Origin: JBOFCO01 sp051646105
GTDB taxonomy: Bacteria; Pseudomonadota; Alphaproteobacteria; Rhodobacterales; Rhodobacteraceae
NCBI GenBank assembly: GCA_051646105.1
Contig: JBOFCO010000229.1
Coordinates: 17,131 to 81,130, forward strand
Length of the DNA: 64,000 nt
Reading direction: 5' to 3'
In this document: piece after piece, positions 1 through 7,616 of the stretch
Position numbering within the stretch: the stretch's first letter is position 1
Layout: each line of letters opens with the position of its first letter
The notes under the pieces: generated by a model
What the model saw: only the letters and a program-made list of their open reading frames with translations
What the model was told of the DNA's origin: nothing
Database searches by the model: none
Program-made: the position numbers and the translations under genes

Positions 1-1
1 T

Positions 2-508
2 TTTCTGGCAACGTCCAAAACTGATCTTGCGCAGGCGATGGCGCGCGGTGAATTCCGCGAGGATCTGTTCTGGCGGCTCAATGTAACCAACCTTTGTCTG
101 CCACCGCTGGCGGCCCGGCGCGATGACATTCCGATCCTGTTCCTGCATCTTTTGCGCGAAAGCGCCGCACGCCACGGGGTCGAGGACCGATTGCCTGACG
201 CCACCCTGCTGGCAGACCTGTCGGCACGCGACTGGCCGGGAAATGTGCGTGAACTGCGCAATGCGGCGGAACGGCATGTGTTGGGGCTGGACTGGATGAA
301 GGTTGAAGGCGATGCCCCGCCCCGCCTTGCCGAACGGGTCGCAGAGTATGAACGAAGCGTCATCGCCGCTGCAATTGCCGCGCATGGCGGTCGGCTGCGC
401 CCGGTTTATGAAACGCTGGGGATCAGCCGCAAGACGCTGTATGAGAAGATGCAGAAGCATGGCCTTGACCGCCATCTGATCCTTGACGGAGACGAAGCCG
501 AAGTGTGA
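2..508 (+). CDS. Sigma-54-dependent activator, DctD/NtrC type (C-terminal part)
   Basis: The frame is open from the window edge and ends in TGA, so only the last 168 residues are present and the start lies outside. The visible part begins late in the AAA+ domain with the segment GEFREDLFWRLNV, followed by LPPLAARRDDIPIL, both typical of the sigma-54 interaction ATPase core. A C-terminal Fis-type helix-turn-helix follows (about the last 45 residues, with LGISRKTLYEKMQKHGL), very close to DctD-like regulators. Receiver domain, Walker motifs and the GAFTGA loop would lie upstream. The tctCBA transporter starts 204 bases downstream on the same strand, so control of that transporter is likely but inferred. 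Confidence 0.9.
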   Translation, partial: FLATSKTDLAQAMARGEFREDLFWRLNVTNLCLPPLAARRDDIPILFLHLLRESAARHGVEDRLPDATLLADLSARDWPGNVRELRNAAERHVLGLDWMKVEGDAPPRLAERVAEYERSVIAAAIAAHGGRLRPVYETLGISRKTLYEKMQKHGLDRHLILDGDEAEV

Positions 509-521
509 GAGGCCTCTTTTT

Positions 522-537
522 GGGTGGAAATCCACCC
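522..537. promoter_or_regulatory. Inverted repeat upstream of tctC
   Basis: A perfect 7-bp inverted repeat, GGGTGGA-AA-TCCACCC, lies just after the regulator stop codon and about 175 bases before tctC. One half-site (TCCACCCA) recurs near 556-563. It could be an upstream activator site for the preceding regulator, or simply a small RNA hairpin at the 3' end of that gene. No run of T follows, so a terminator is not supported. Confidence 0.35.
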
Positions 538-712
538 ACCCGCGCGCCGCTTTGTTACCCTTTCCACCCATCGCGCGGTGAGCGAAGGGAAAATCCGCGC
601 CCCGTCCGGAAGTTCGCCTTGGCATCAGGGTTCGCAGCACGGCTTTCTTTCCGCGACCGCGCGGCAAAGGAGAGCCTGCGCGGGGCGACCAAAGCCTGTC
701 TGGGAGGACAAG

Positions 713-1690
713 ATGACCAATTCGAAAACGCTTGCCGGCCTTGCCGTCGGCGCGATCCTGACCGCATCCGCCGCATTTTCCCAAACCTATCCCGACCGCC
801 AGATCACCATGGTCGTGCCGTTTTCCGCCGGGGGTCCGACCGATACGGTGGGCCGCCTGATCGCTGAACGCATGTCGGCCGACCTTGGCCAGCAGATCAT
901 CGTCGAAAACGTGGGCGGCGCGGGCGGCACGCTGGGCGCGGGTCAGGTCGCCGGTGCCGAGGCGGATGGCTATACCATCCTGCTGCATCACATCGGTATG
1001 GCGACCAGCGCCACATTGTATCGCAACCTCGCCTACAGCCCGACCGAAGCGTTCGAATATGTGGGCCTCGTCACCGAGGTGCCGATGACCGTCGTGGCGC
1101 GCAAGGATCTGGAACCGACCGATTTCGCCTCGCTCGTTACCTATGTCAAGGAAAACGCCGATACGATCACCATGGCCAATGCCGGGATCGGGGCGGCGTC
1201 GCACCTGTGCGGGATGTTGTTCATGCAGGCGCTTGAAGCACCGATCGTGACGGTTCCCTACAAGGGCACGGGTCCGGCGATGACGGAACTTCTGGGCGGG
1301 CAGATCGACCTGATGTGCGACCAGACCACCAATACTGCCGAACAGATCAAGGGCGGTACGATCAAGGCCTATGCCGTGACCACGCCAGCGCGGCTGGATA
1401 TCTTCCCCGATCTGCCAACCGTGGCTGAAAGCGGCTTCCCCGCGCTGGAAGTGTCGGTCTGGCACGGCCTCTACGCCCCGAAGGGTACGCCTGCCGAGGT
1501 TGTGGATCGCCTCTCCGTGTCGCTGCAGGCGGCGCTGGCCGATCCGGGGATCGCGACAAAACTGGCGGAACTCGGTACCGCGCCCTCACCCGCAGCCGAC
1601 GCCACGCCCGCCGCGCTGAAGGCCAAGCTTGATGCGGAAATTGCCCGGTGGAAACCGGTGATCGAAACCGCTGGCGTCTACGCAGACTGA
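713..1690 (+). CDS. tctC: Tripartite tricarboxylate transporter substrate-binding protein TctC (Bug family)
   Basis: Periplasmic solute receptor of 325 residues, the usual family length. The start at 713 follows a GGGAGGACAAG ribosome site; a longer in-frame opening from 524 lacks such a site. Residues 1-23 form a Sec signal peptide with a probable cut after AAFS. The family motif VPFSAGGPTDTVGR follows near residues 33-46, and VPYKGTGPAMTELLGG lies mid-protein. Bug-type receptors bind carboxylates such as citrate, other di- and tricarboxylates or aromatic acids; the ligand cannot be read from sequence. It heads a tctC-tctB-tctA operon behind a sigma-54 activator. Confidence 0.95.
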   Translation: MTNSKTLAGLAVGAILTASAAFSQTYPDRQITMVVPFSAGGPTDTVGRLIAERMSADLGQQIIVENVGGAGGTLGAGQVAGAEADGYTILLHHIGMATSATLYRNLAYSPTEAFEYVGLVTEVPMTVVARKDLEPTDFASLVTYVKENADTITMANAGIGAASHLCGMLFMQALEAPIVTVPYKGTGPAMTELLGGQIDLMCDQTTNTAEQIKGGTIKAYAVTTPARLDIFPDLPTVAESGFPALEVSVWHGLYAPKGTPAEVVDRLSVSLQAALADPGIATKLAELGTAPSPAADATPAALKAKLDAEIARWKPVIETAGVYAD

Positions 1691-1697
1691 TGGACAA

Positions 1698-1721
1698 GGG
1701 CCGCGCCACCCGGCGCGGCCC
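1698..1721 (+). promoter_or_regulatory. Strong intergenic hairpin between tctC and tctB
   Basis: A perfect 10-bp GC-only stem (GGGCCGCGCC / GGCGCGGCCC) with a 4-base loop sits 8 bases after the tctC stop. There is no T-run. Such hairpins between a binding-protein gene and its membrane components usually stabilise the upstream message or reduce read-through, giving excess receptor over transporter. The structure is seen; the role is inferred. Confidence 0.7.
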
Positions 1722-1743
1722 GTTCCGCCTTGCAGGGGTTCCC

Positions 1744-2208
1744 ATGAAAATCACATCCATCAACCGCGCGGATGCCGCATCGGGCATCCTGTTCCTGTTG
1801 TTCGGCCTGTTCTTTGGCATACAGTCGCTGGGCCTTGAACGTGGCACCGCCTTCCGCATGGGCCCCGGCTATTTCCCGCTTGTCCTGTCCGGAGTGTTGA
1901 TCGTTTTCGGCCTTCTGGTGCTGTTCAATGCCTTCAAGACCGATGCGCCCGGCGACATAGGGTCATTTGCCTGGCGCGGCGCGGCCTTTATCCTGCCCGC
2001 ACCGATTTTCTTCGGTTTGACGGTCCGGGGACTGGGGTTTGTTCCTGCAATCTTTCTGACCACGGTCATCGCCGGTATGGCGTCGCCGAAGATGAAACTG
2101 CACTGGGCGCTGCTTCTGGCCCTCGCCGTCACGGTGTTTTCGACACTGGTCTTTTCCTACGCCCTCGGCCTGCCGTTCCGGCGCATTGGCCCATGGCTAA
2201 GCTTCTGA
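1744..2208 (+). CDS. tctB: Tripartite tricarboxylate transporter small membrane subunit TctB
   Basis: Small integral membrane protein of 154 residues with four hydrophobic segments and the TctB signature MGPGYFP near residue 40. ATG at 1744 was chosen because the protein then starts just before the first membrane span, as in the family; the longer in-frame opening runs back into tctC. It pairs with TctA to form the secondary transporter that receives substrate from TctC. It lies between tctC and tctA with only 7 bases before tctA. Confidence 0.93.
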   Translation: MKITSINRADAASGILFLLFGLFFGIQSLGLERGTAFRMGPGYFPLVLSGVLIVFGLLVLFNAFKTDAPGDIGSFAWRGAAFILPAPIFFGLTVRGLGFVPAIFLTTVIAGMASPKMKLHWALLLALAVTVFSTLVFSYALGLPFRRIGPWLSF

Positions 2209-2215
2209 GGCGATC

Positions 2216-3721
2216 ATGGATCTGATTTCAAACCTCGGCCTTGGCTTTGCCACTGCGGCCAGCCCCGAAAACCTGCTGTTCTGCCTGATTGGCGTGATCC
2301 TTGGCACACTGATCGGCGTGCTTCCCGGCATCGGGGCAACAGCGACCATCGCCATGCTTTTGCCGATCACTTTCCAGCTTGAGCCCGTGTCATCGCTGAT
2401 CATGCTGGCGGGCATCTATTACGGTGCGCAGTACGGCGGATCGACAACCGCCATACTGATCAACATGCCGGGCGAAAGCTCCTCTGCCGTCACGGCCATC
2501 GACGGCTACCAGATGGCCCGGCGCGGCAAGGCCGGCACAGCGCTGGCCGTGGCTGCATTGGGATCTTTCTTTGCAGGCACCGTGGCAACCCTTCTGGTCG
2601 CGCTCTTTGCCCCGCCCCTGACAACCATCGCGCTGAAATTCGGCGCGGCGGAATATTTCAGCCTGATGGTTCTCGGCCTCGTCTCGGCCATCGCCCTGGC
2701 ACATGGTTCGATCCTGAAAGCGCTCGCGATGGTGGTTCTGGGCCTGCTGCTGGGGATGGTCGGAACGGACATCTATTCCGGAACGCCGCGGTTTACCCTG
2801 GGAATCAGGGAATATGCCGACGGTCTAAACTTTGTTGCACTTGCCGTGGGCATGTTCGGCATCGCCGAAATCCTCCGCAATCTTGAGGGCGAGCAGGACC
2901 GGACCGTTCTGGGAACAAAACTGGGCGGTCTGTTCCCGTCGCGCGCCGAGCTGAAGGCGATGGTTGCACCGATGGTGCGCGGCACGGCGGTGGGCTCCAT
3001 CCTCGGGATCCTGCCGGGCGGCGGGGCGGTGCTGGCTTCCTTTGCCTCCTACACGATAGAAAAGCGGATGTCCGACCGGCCGCAAGACTTTGGTCAGGGC
3101 GCGATTGCCGGGGTCGCCGGGCCAGAATCAGCCAATAACGCGGGGGCGCAGACCAGTTTTATTCCACTCCTCACGCTGGGCATCCCGGCAAACCCGGTGA
3201 TGGCGCTTATGGTTGGCGCGATGATCATTCAGGGCATCGTGCCGGGGCCGAACGTGGCAAGCGAACAGCCCGCCCTGTTCTGGGGCATCATCGCCAGCAT
3301 GTGGATCGGAAACCTGATGCTGGTGGTTCTGAACCTGCCGCTGATCGGGCTTTGGGTGCGGCTTCTGCGGGTGCCCTATCACGTTCTGTTTCCCATCATC
3401 ATGGCCTTCTGTTCCATCGGCGTCTATTCGGTCAATTCCAATGCTTTTGACCTTTTCGCCGTCGCCTTCTTCGGGCTTCTGGGCTATGCGCTGATCAAGC
3501 TGCGTTGCGAACCCGCGCCGCTGCTTCTCGGCTTCGTGCTTGGTCCCATGTTGGAAGAAAATCTGCGCCGCGCGATGATCCTTGGCCGGGGTGATCCGTC
3601 GATCTTTGTCACGAGGCCCATCAGCGCCGTTTTACTGGCATTGACGGTTGCCGTATTGGTCGTGGTACTGCTGCCGGCCATCCGCAAGAAGCGCGATGAG
3701 GTGTTTGTCGAGGGTGACTGA
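2216..3721 (+). CDS. tctA: Tripartite tricarboxylate transporter large membrane subunit TctA
   Basis: Protein of 501 residues with about 11-12 membrane segments, the standard TctA size. Conserved family stretches include GVLPGIGATATIAMLLPIT near residues 38-56, GIYYGAQYGGSTTAILINMP near 66-85, and a second related repeat around GILPGGGAVLASF. It is the cation-coupled permease of the TTT system in the inner membrane. It ends the operon and converges on the oxidoreductase gene at 3871-5088. The 149-base gap between them shows only short weak inverted repeats and no clear terminator. Confidence 0.96.
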   Translation: MDLISNLGLGFATAASPENLLFCLIGVILGTLIGVLPGIGATATIAMLLPITFQLEPVSSLIMLAGIYYGAQYGGSTTAILINMPGESSSAVTAIDGYQMARRGKAGTALAVAALGSFFAGTVATLLVALFAPPLTTIALKFGAAEYFSLMVLGLVSAIALAHGSILKALAMVVLGLLLGMVGTDIYSGTPRFTLGIREYADGLNFVALAVGMFGIAEILRNLEGEQDRTVLGTKLGGLFPSRAELKAMVAPMVRGTAVGSILGILPGGGAVLASFASYTIEKRMSDRPQDFGQGAIAGVAGPESANNAGAQTSFIPLLTLGIPANPVMALMVGAMIIQGIVPGPNVASEQPALFWGIIASMWIGNLMLVVLNLPLIGLWVRLLRVPYHVLFPIIMAFCSIGVYSVNSNAFDLFAVAFFGLLGYALIKLRCEPAPLLLGFVLGPMLEENLRRAMILGRGDPSIFVTRPISAVLLALTVAVLVVVLLPAIRKKRDEVFVEGD

Positions 3722-3870
3722 AATCTGCGACCGGGCAACAGGGCCGTGTTTCGCCGAAACGCCGACATGATGCTCGGGGCATTGCCGACAACAACCCCGC
3801 CACCGGCCACTGTCTTTACGGTGAGGTTCAGGAACGTTACCGACTGGGGCCAAGTACCCCTGCCAAAAGG

Positions 3871-5088
3871 TCAGATCACCGCATCCTCAAGGAAAGGACG
3901 GTTTGTCACGACGCGCTCGTAAGCGAAGGGGGTCAAGTCCAGCGTCCGGAACACGCCGTGAACGATGAGTTCCATCACCGCGCGACCCGTAGCGGGCGAC
4001 TGTTGCAAGCCGTGCCCCGAGAATCCATTGGCGAACATGAAATTGGTCACCTCAGGGTGAAAGCCGATGATGCCATTATGATCAAGCGTGTTCATCTCAT
4101 AATGCCCGGTCCAGCAACTTTGCACCCGGAGCGCGTCGAACGCGGGGATCCGGTGCCACAGCGCTGGCCAGATCGCCTCCTCAAACTCCTGATGCCGGGG
4201 CCCGAAATCGTCATAATCCGCCGGCCCGTCATCGCCCGGTGTATTGCCGGCCAGAAACAGCGGGCCCTCGGGCCGAACGAACGTGCCCGACAGGTCAATG
4301 ACAATCGGCATCCGCCCCGGGATCGGCTTCGCACTGGAAAAGACAAAGCTGTACCGCTTGAACGGCGAGACCGGTAGCGTCAGACCCGCCATCGCGCAGA
4401 CCTGCTGCGCGCGGGGTCCGGCGGCGTTGACCAGAACACCGCAGCCGACCTGTTCGCCAGTGGCCAGTGTCACCTGTGTGACCTTGCCACCTGCCACTGT
4501 CAGTCCGGTTACACAGTTGTCGATGTATTCTGCCCCGGCCGCTTTCGCCCCCCTGCGAAAACCGGTCAGAAGACCCATGGAATCGAACCAGCCCTCGGCT
4601 TCGGTCCCCCACGAGCCACCACCAAGATCGTCTACGTTCAGCCAGGGAAAGCGCGCCTTCAGCTCTTCAGGATCAAGAAAGACAGTATGCGCGCCGTGAC
4701 TGCGCTGCATCTCTACCCTTTCGCGCGCGGCATCCACGCCATCGGCCGAGCAGCAGTAAAGATAACCATATTCCTTGAATCCCAGATCTGGCGCAGGCTC
4801 TCCGGGAAAGTATGCGGCCATCCGCTCCACGAAACCCCGGATGATGTCGACGCCGAACTGGCTGATCTTCACATTGATCGGGTTGGAATATTGCTGCCGG
4901 ATCCCGCTGGCGGACAGCGCGGTAGATGAGAACTCGTAAGTTGAATCGCGCTCCACAACCAGAACGGCAAGCTGACGACCCGCTTCCTGCCCAAGCCAGT
5001 AAGCCACCGAAGATCCCACGGCAGCACCCCCGACAATCACCACATCATAAAAGGGGCGGCGTGGTGGACAGTATCTTGGAACCGGCAT
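3871..5088 (-). CDS. FAD-dependent oxidoreductase, DAO (amine/amino-acid oxidase) family
   Basis: Protein of 405 residues. An N-terminal dinucleotide-binding fold is visible as VVIVGGAAVGSSVAYWL (residues 16-32) followed by the ribose-binding acid in VLVVERD. The third glycine of the usual GxGxxG is alanine here, as in a sub-branch of DAO proteins. The C-terminal part has the DAO-like GHYEMNTLDHNGIIG and NGFSGHGLQQSPATGR blocks that close the FAD site. Members oxidise sarcosine, glycine, D-amino or other secondary amines; the substrate cannot be told here. The short N-terminal extension MPVPRYCPPRRP makes the exact start uncertain. Convergent to tctA, no partner gene on its strand. Confidence 0.85.
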   Translation of the reverse strand: MPVPRYCPPRRPFYDVVIVGGAAVGSSVAYWLGQEAGRQLAVLVVERDSTYEFSSTALSASGIRQQYSNPINVKISQFGVDIIRGFVERMAAYFPGEPAPDLGFKEYGYLYCCSADGVDAARERVEMQRSHGAHTVFLDPEELKARFPWLNVDDLGGGSWGTEAEGWFDSMGLLTGFRRGAKAAGAEYIDNCVTGLTVAGGKVTQVTLATGEQVGCGVLVNAAGPRAQQVCAMAGLTLPVSPFKRYSFVFSSAKPIPGRMPIVIDLSGTFVRPEGPLFLAGNTPGDDGPADYDDFGPRHQEFEEAIWPALWHRIPAFDALRVQSCWTGHYEMNTLDHNGIIGFHPEVTNFMFANGFSGHGLQQSPATGRAVMELIVHGVFRTLDLTPFAYERVVTNRPFLEDAVI

Positions 5089-5234
5089 TTCAATCTCGTC
5101 TGATGGCGCAAGTTGTATGACGATCGACGGCGCGTGTGCTGTTTTCGCGAATCCTCATGACCCGCATACTGAACGTGAAGATGTGCGGAAGTGAAGGGAC
5201 CAACGGGCAGACGATTCATCGTCACCACACAAAA

Positions 5235-5268
5235 CCCGGCAGCGCTTGCATGTTGCCGGGGCAAGCGC
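5235..5268. other. Two perfect interleaved inverted repeats
   Basis: Four adjacent blocks read CCCGGCA (5235-5241), GCGCTTGC (5242-5249), a 4-base spacer ATGT, TGCCGGG (5254-5260), GCAAGCGC (5261-5268). Block 1 pairs perfectly with block 3 (7 bp) and block 2 with block 4 (8 bp). The two stems are interleaved, so either hairpin excludes the other unless a pseudoknot forms; with no bases between blocks 1 and 2 or between 3 and 4, a pseudoknot looks strained. This is the layout of a two-state RNA switch or a composite protein-binding site. The function is unknown. Confidence 0.75.
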
Positions 5269-5418
5269 CCGATCCCGAGCAGTTGTGCCGGGCTTTCTCG
5301 CCTGTCTCCGCAGAAATGAAGTGTGATACTCCCTGCACGACGGGCGAAACCGCCGCTCGCAGGACCGGCCCGGTCGACGGAAACCAGCAGCCTAGAGCGG
5401 GTCAGGCGATCACAATTG

Positions 5419-5447
5419 TTGACGAACTGAAAACTTCTGTAACAAAT
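5419..5447 (+). promoter_or_regulatory. Candidate sigma-70 promoter for the HdeD-like gene
   Basis: TTGACG at 5419-5424, a 17-base spacer and ACAAAT at 5442-5447, placed 46 bases before the ATG. The -35 box is good, the -10 box is mediocre. The local sequence is clearly more AT-rich than its surroundings. Confidence 0.4.
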
Positions 5448-5492
5448 ATGTGAACGGTTGGTGCTTGGTGATGTAAGGCGTAGGAGGAGACA

Positions 5493-6014
5493 ATGAAAAA
5501 CTGGTTCTTATGGCTGATCGCGGGGATCATTTCGGTCATTGGGGGATTCTTCGCCCTGACCAATCCGCTGGCAGCTACGCTTACGGCAGAATTGCTGGCA
5601 GGTTACATGTTCATTGCGGTCGGCATCCTGACCGTCATCTCTGCCTTTGGAGATCAGGGTTGGGGTGGGCGCATCGTATCCATCCTGCTTGGGATTGCGA
5701 TCCTGTTGTTGGGCATCAGCCTTGTGAAAAATCCGCTGGAAGGCGCGCTTTCGCTGACCCTTCTGGTCGGAATCCTGATGGTGGTTCTGGGTATCTTCCG
5801 GCTTGTGCTTGGCCTCGGCGCACGGTCCAGGAATGTCCGCTGGATCCTGTTTCTGGCGGGCGGGCTGTCCCTGCTGCTCGGCTTCATGATCCTGTCGAAC
5901 TTCCCGCAATCGGCCGCAGTGGTGCTGGGCATGTTCCTGGCAATCGAGCTGTTGTCGAACGGCGTCTCGCTGATCGTGCTGGCGCTCGCCAGGAAATCCG
6001 GGGAAGAGGCCTGA
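5493..6014 (+). CDS. HdeD-like membrane protein (DUF308)
   Basis: Protein of 173 residues with six hydrophobic segments arranged as three helix pairs, as in the HdeD/DUF308 family. It begins with MKNWFLWLIAGIISVIGGFF and shows the repeated pattern of a glycine-rich span followed by a short charged loop. The start follows a strong TAGGAGGAGACA ribosome site. HdeD is linked to acid resistance in enterobacteria, but alphaproteobacterial relatives are mostly uncharacterised, so only an inner-membrane stress-related role is suggested. Single-gene unit with its own candidate promoter and terminator. Confidence 0.85.
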   Translation: MKNWFLWLIAGIISVIGGFFALTNPLAATLTAELLAGYMFIAVGILTVISAFGDQGWGGRIVSILLGIAILLLGISLVKNPLEGALSLTLLVGILMVVLGIFRLVLGLGARSRNVRWILFLAGGLSLLLGFMILSNFPQSAAVVLGMFLAIELLSNGVSLIVLALARKSGEEA

Positions 6015-6023
6015 ACCCGACTG

Positions 6024-6050
6024 GCGCCGCCCGAAAAGGCGGCGCTTCTT
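6024..6050 (+). terminator. Rho-independent terminator after the HdeD-like gene
   Basis: An 8-bp stem GCGCCGCC / GGCGGCGC with loop CGAAAA is followed by TTCTT. It lies 10 bases past the stop codon and also separates the unit from the convergent mutarotase gene. Confidence 0.75.
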
Positions 6051-6062
6051 CTGTATCCGTGG

Positions 6063-6491
6063 TCAGGGTGCGATGACACCTTTCCTCAGGATGACGTTGG
6101 CATAAAATCTGGGTTCGCTGGTTGCAATGATGGCATGTGCCGTCTTGACACGGTCATAGAATGCGGTGGGCGCAAGCGGCGTAACGCTGTGCCCCGGCAC
6201 CATGCTGGCGCAAAGCGCCGCGATCTCTTCATGGACCTGATCGGGCATGTCCGGTGACGTTGCGTTGACAGCCCTGAAAATTGCGTGCGGCACAGATGTG
6301 TCGACAGGCAGAACCGACAGAACGGCGCGCAGGACCGGGATAAGGGTCAGCCCGTCAGCCCGTATCAGACGCCGGGCATCTGTCAGGGCGGGATAGTTTC
6401 CATCCACAATGGCGATTTCATCGCCATGGCCCATTGCGCGCAGGACCGACAAGAAGTCGGGCCCGAGAATTGGGTCCAATCCAATCAGCAT
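6063..6491 (-). CDS. RbsD/FucU-family sugar mutarotase
   Basis: Protein of 142 residues, the FucU length. The signature GHGDEIAIVDGNYPA (residues 21-35) carries the conserved His22 and Asp30 used in anomer interconversion. ATG at 6491 was chosen because an AGGAG site lies 6 bases upstream; the open frame extends further but the extension is not family-like. FucU and RbsD interconvert pyranose/furanose forms or anomers of fucose or ribose in the cytoplasm. It is the last gene of the sugar ABC operon. A hairpin with 6-bp arms CGCCCC / GGGGCG lies at 6557-6581 between it and the binding protein. Confidence 0.88.
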   Translation of the reverse strand: MLIGLDPILGPDFLSVLRAMGHGDEIAIVDGNYPALTDARRLIRADGLTLIPVLRAVLSVLPVDTSVPHAIFRAVNATSPDMPDQVHEEIAALCASMVPGHSVTPLAPTAFYDRVKTAHAIIATSEPRFYANVILRKGVIAP

Positions 6492-6599
6492 GCGATACTC
6501 CTGCGCGACAGCACAAACGGTCGCGTCAATTGGCAGCACTACGACATATCGAAAGACGCCCCCACCGAATTGGCAGGGGCGCAAGGAACGACGAATCGA

Positions 6600-7532
6600 T
6601 CAGTCGTAAAGAACTGCGGCGATCTTCGGATCGGCCATGTTGTCCTTGGTGTAGTAGTAGAAGCCCGTATCGATGACCTTGGGCAGTTCTTCGCCCTTGA
6701 TTGCCTTTGCCAGGCTGTCGACCACGCACTGGCCAATGCCAACCGGGTTCTGTGTGACAGCGCCGATCAGGGTGCCATCCATGATGGCATCTTTCTGCGA
6801 CTTGCCCGAGTCGAAGCCGACACCGACGATGGCCGCACCCGATTCCTTGATCGCAACGGCCAGACCGATGGCCGAGCCTTCGTTCGAGGCGAAAATGCCC
6901 TTGATCTCCGGATTGGCCTGCAGCATCGCCTTGACGTTGTCGGTCGCTTTCAAGGCATCATTGGCATACTGAACATCGACCACCTCGATATTCGGATAGG
7001 CTTCCTTGATCCTGTTCAGGAACCCGTCGCGGCGACCGATGCCTGTGGCCGAAGTCTGGTCGTGGATCACGGCTGCGATCTTGCCCTCTTCGCCGATGGC
7101 CTTGGCCAGCCCGTCGGCGGCAGCGGCAGCCGCAGCCATGTTGTCGGTCGTGCAGGTGGTCAGCGGCAGATCGCTTTCCACGCCCGAGTCAAAGGCCACA
7201 ATCGGGATGCCCGCGTCCGCGGCCTTTTGCAGTGCCGGAACCTGTGCCTGGCTGTCCAGCGCGGCAAAACCCAGACCCTGCGGTGCCTTGGCGATGGCGG
7301 CGTTCAGGATGTCGGTCTGCTTGTCGATTTCGGCCTCTGTGTTCGGGCCTTCGAAGGTGATCGTCACACCATTGCGTGCGGCGGCTTCCTCTGCGCCGGC
7401 CTTGACGGCCTGCCAGAACTGGTGGCTGAAGCCTTTGGCAATGATCGGGAAATAAACGTCCTGGGCAAAGCCCGGCGTCGCGCCGAAGGCAAGGCCAAGC
7501 GCCAGTGCCGAAGTCAGGATAGTCTTCTTCAT
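6600..7532 (-). CDS. Sugar ABC transporter periplasmic binding protein (RbsB-like)
   Basis: Protein of 310 residues with a signal peptide (1-23, cut after GFA). The mature part opens with VYFPIIAKGFSHQFWQAVKA, the type I periplasmic-binding fold of ribose/galactose receptors, and contains GIFASNEGSAIGLAVAI and VGFDSGKSQ typical of peripla_BP_4. The specific sugar cannot be fixed; the RbsD/FucU partner points to a pentose or a deoxyhexose. The start codon has a GGGAGG site. In the operon it follows the permease rather than leading. A hairpin with CCCCGG / CCGGGG arms at 7554-7579 lies in the gap before it. Confidence 0.93.
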   Translation of the reverse strand: MKKTILTSALALGLAFGATPGFAQDVYFPIIAKGFSHQFWQAVKAGAEEAAARNGVTITFEGPNTEAEIDKQTDILNAAIAKAPQGLGFAALDSQAQVPALQKAADAGIPIVAFDSGVESDLPLTTCTTDNMAAAAAAADGLAKAIGEEGKIAAVIHDQTSATGIGRRDGFLNRIKEAYPNIEVVDVQYANDALKATDNVKAMLQANPEIKGIFASNEGSAIGLAVAIKESGAAIVGVGFDSGKSQKDAIMDGTLIGAVTQNPVGIGQCVVDSLAKAIKGEELPKVIDTGFYYYTKDNMADPKIAAVLYD

Positions 7533-7616
7533 GGGTTCCTCCCTGGTTATGCTCCCCGGTGCACGCGTTGCCTCCGGGGTCTTTCCAAGCGTTCCGTCCC
7601 GGGATTTTTCCCTTGA

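Larger units (their letters stand above)
5089..5492. other. Intergenic stretch, 404 bases
   Basis: No convincing gene; the small open frame at 5136-5453 has no recognisable content or ribosome site. It separates two divergent genes, so promoters for both should lie here. It holds the interleaved inverted repeats at 5235-5268 and a candidate plus-strand promoter at 5419-5447, described separately. Confidence 0.7.

Noticed and set aside
617..636. Sigma-54 promoter-like TTGGCATCAGGGTTCGCA before tctC
   Set aside because: The GG and GC dinucleotides are 13 bases apart instead of 12, so the spacing is wrong for sigma-54 even though an activator is encoded upstream.
5235..5268. H-type RNA pseudoknot using both stems at once
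   Set aside because: No linker bases exist between the first two blocks or the last two, so 7-8 bp stems could hardly form together; alternative hairpins are more plausible.
5136..5453. Open frame of 105 codons on the plus strand
   Set aside because: No ribosome site, no recognisable motif, and it spans the interleaved inverted repeats and the candidate promoter.
6285..7616. 443-codon open frame on the plus strand
   Set aside because: It runs antisense to the RbsB-like and FucU-like genes, whose families are clear.
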